Position numbers and translations under genes: made by a program | Notes under the pieces: model-generated | The model's input: the letters and a program-made list of their open reading frames with translations, nothing else | Database searches by the model: none | Told to the model about the DNA's origin: nothing | Shown: positions 6,697 to 7,632 of the stretch, piece by piece | Position numbering within the stretch: the stretch's first letter is position 1 | How the letters are laid out: each line of letters opens with the position of its first letter | Assembly: GCA_026983815.1 (NCBI GenBank) | Contig: JALSTJ010000396.1 | Location: 1-7,632, forward strand | DNA: 7,632 nucleotides | Origin: Flavobacteriales bacterium | GTDB lineage: Bacteria > Bacteroidota > Bacteroidia > Flavobacteriales > Flavobacteriaceae | Reading direction: 5' to 3'

Positions 6697-6739
6697 GTTG
6701 AAAAGTTTTTTCCATAATTTTTCAAACGATATTCCTATT

Positions 6740-6770
6740 TTTGATTTCCGACTAAAAAAAGTTATATTTG
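6740..6770 (+). promoter_or_regulatory. Bacteroidota-type promoter of the LacI-family gene
   Basis: TTTG at 6740-6743 is separated by 19 bases from TATATTTG at 6763-6770. This fits the Bacteroidota primary sigma factor consensus of TTTG, about 19-20 bases, then TAnnTTTG exactly. Transcription should start near 6775, leaving a leader of only about ten bases before the GTG start codon. Confidence 0.7.
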
Positions 6771-6785
6771 TGAAAAAGGGAAATT

Positions 6786-7632
6786 GTGAAAAAAATCAGT
6801 TTAAAACATATTGCCAACGAATTGGGTTATTCTATTTCCACGGTTTCCAAAGCTTTGCACGATAGCCCCGAAATAAGCCGAGAAGTCAGAGAAAAAATTC
6901 AAGCCTTTGCCAAATATATGAATTACCAGCCTAATCGTTTGGCTGTAAAACTTCGCAATCAAAAAACAATGGTTATCGGAGTTATTGTCCCCGAAATTGT
7001 TCATCATTTTTTTTCCAGTGTAATCAGTGGTATTGAAACCGAAGCCAATAACAAACAATACAATATTATGATTGGTCTTTCCAATGATCGATTGATAAAA
7101 GAACAACAACTCATCAATGTTTTATCCAACGGAAGTGTGGATGGACTACTGATTTCATTATCGAAAGAGAGTTTGGAAAAGAGTGATTTTTCACATATCG
7201 AAAGCTTAATCGAACAAGGTTTTCCCATTGTTTTTTTTGATCGTGTTCCTCCCGAACATCAATTGAATAAAGTGATTATCAATGATATCACGGGCGGATT
7301 TAAGGCAACGGAACATTTGATAAAAAAAGGAGTAAAAAAACCGGCAATCTTATCCACACCGCCTCATATAACCGTAGGAAAAGACCGCGAAAAAGGATTT
7401 TTAAATGCCTTGAAAAAATACAATATCCCGGCAAACAACGATTTTATCCTACACATAAACGAAAAAAAAGATATTCACCAACAAATTGCCGGACTTTTTG
7501 AAAATAAGCCTTTTCCAGACGGTATTTTTGCTGTAAACGAACTTTATGCTTCCATTGCCTTGAAAATTGCACAAAAAAAAGGAATAAAAATCCCCGATGA
7601 ACTGAAAATCATTGCTTTTACCGACGGAATCA
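6786..7632 (+). CDS. LacI-family transcriptional regulator, 3' end cut by the window
   Basis: This is a DNA-binding regulator that probably senses an imported sugar and controls the divergent susCDE operon. The 282 visible residues cover most of a normal 330-345 residue protein. Residues 5-24 form the LacI helix-turn-helix (SLKHIANELGYSISTVSKAL), followed by SPEISREVREKIQ and a hinge at about 49-57 (PNRLAVKLR). From residue 61 the sugar-binding periplasmic-protein-like domain begins (TMVIGVIVPEIVHHFF), with later landmarks GSVDGLLIS, PIVFFDRVPP and the final LKIIAFTDGI. The start is GTG at 6786: a TGA stop lies in frame at 6771-6773 and no ATG or other usual start codon lies between. Residues 1-24 fit the family N-terminus directly. 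LacI-type regulators beside flavobacterial alpha-glucan loci are common, which supports but does not prove a maltose-type signal. Confidence 0.92.
   Translation, partial: MKKISLKHIANELGYSISTVSKALHDSPEISREVREKIQAFAKYMNYQPNRLAVKLRNQKTMVIGVIVPEIVHHFFSSVISGIETEANNKQYNIMIGLSNDRLIKEQQLINVLSNGSVDGLLISLSKESLEKSDFSHIESLIEQGFPIVFFDRVPPEHQLNKVIINDITGGFKATEHLIKKGVKKPAILSTPPHITVGKDREKGFLNALKKYNIPANNDFILHINEKKDIHQQIAGLFENKPFPDGIFAVNELYASIALKIAQKKGIKIPDELKIIAFTDGI

Noticed and set aside
6801..7228. Two minus-strand open frames opposite the LacI-family gene
   Set aside because: The plus strand encodes a clear LacI helix-turn-helix and sugar-binding domain here, so these are shadows.

Overview
The window looks like part of a polysaccharide utilisation locus (PUL) from a member of the Bacteroidota, most likely a flavobacterium. 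The evidence is a SusC/SusD pair, lipoproteins with Sus-type lipoboxes, AT-rich DNA, start codons without Shine-Dalgarno sequences, and a Bacteroidota-type promoter (TTTG, 19 bases, TATATTTG). No species can be named from the sequence alone.

Layout, left to right. Bases 1-41 hold the first 13 codons of a minus-strand gene that begins with a signal peptide. Bases 42-388 are non-coding and rich in hairpins built from a 9-base palindrome, CCTT(G/C)AAGG. Bases 389-6543 hold a minus-strand operon read in the order susC, susD, susE. It has short gaps of 21 and 11 bases once the ATG starts are chosen over upstream TTG codons. Bases 6544-6785 are a divergent control region with a LacI-type operator palindrome and the promoter of the regulator. 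From 6786 to the right edge runs a plus-strand LacI-family regulator that starts with GTG and is cut off by the window.

How the genes work together. SusC is the TonB-dependent outer-membrane channel and SusD is its surface lid that captures glycan. SusE is a surface lipoprotein with an N-terminal domain and three tandem SusE/SusF-type carbohydrate-binding modules. The LacI protein probably senses an imported sugar and controls the operon. The SusE/SusF modules and the LacI-susCDE arrangement point to an alpha-glucan such as starch, glycogen or maltodextrin. This is inference, because no glycoside hydrolase is complete in the window. The truncated secreted gene at the left edge is a natural candidate for one.

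The most unusual feature is in SusD. A fourth copy of the SusE-type binding module sits inside the SusD fold (bases 2251-2517), between two conserved SusD blocks and with the frame intact. The lid protein therefore appears to carry its own extra glycan-binding module. The hairpin cluster at 146-361 is the second point of interest.
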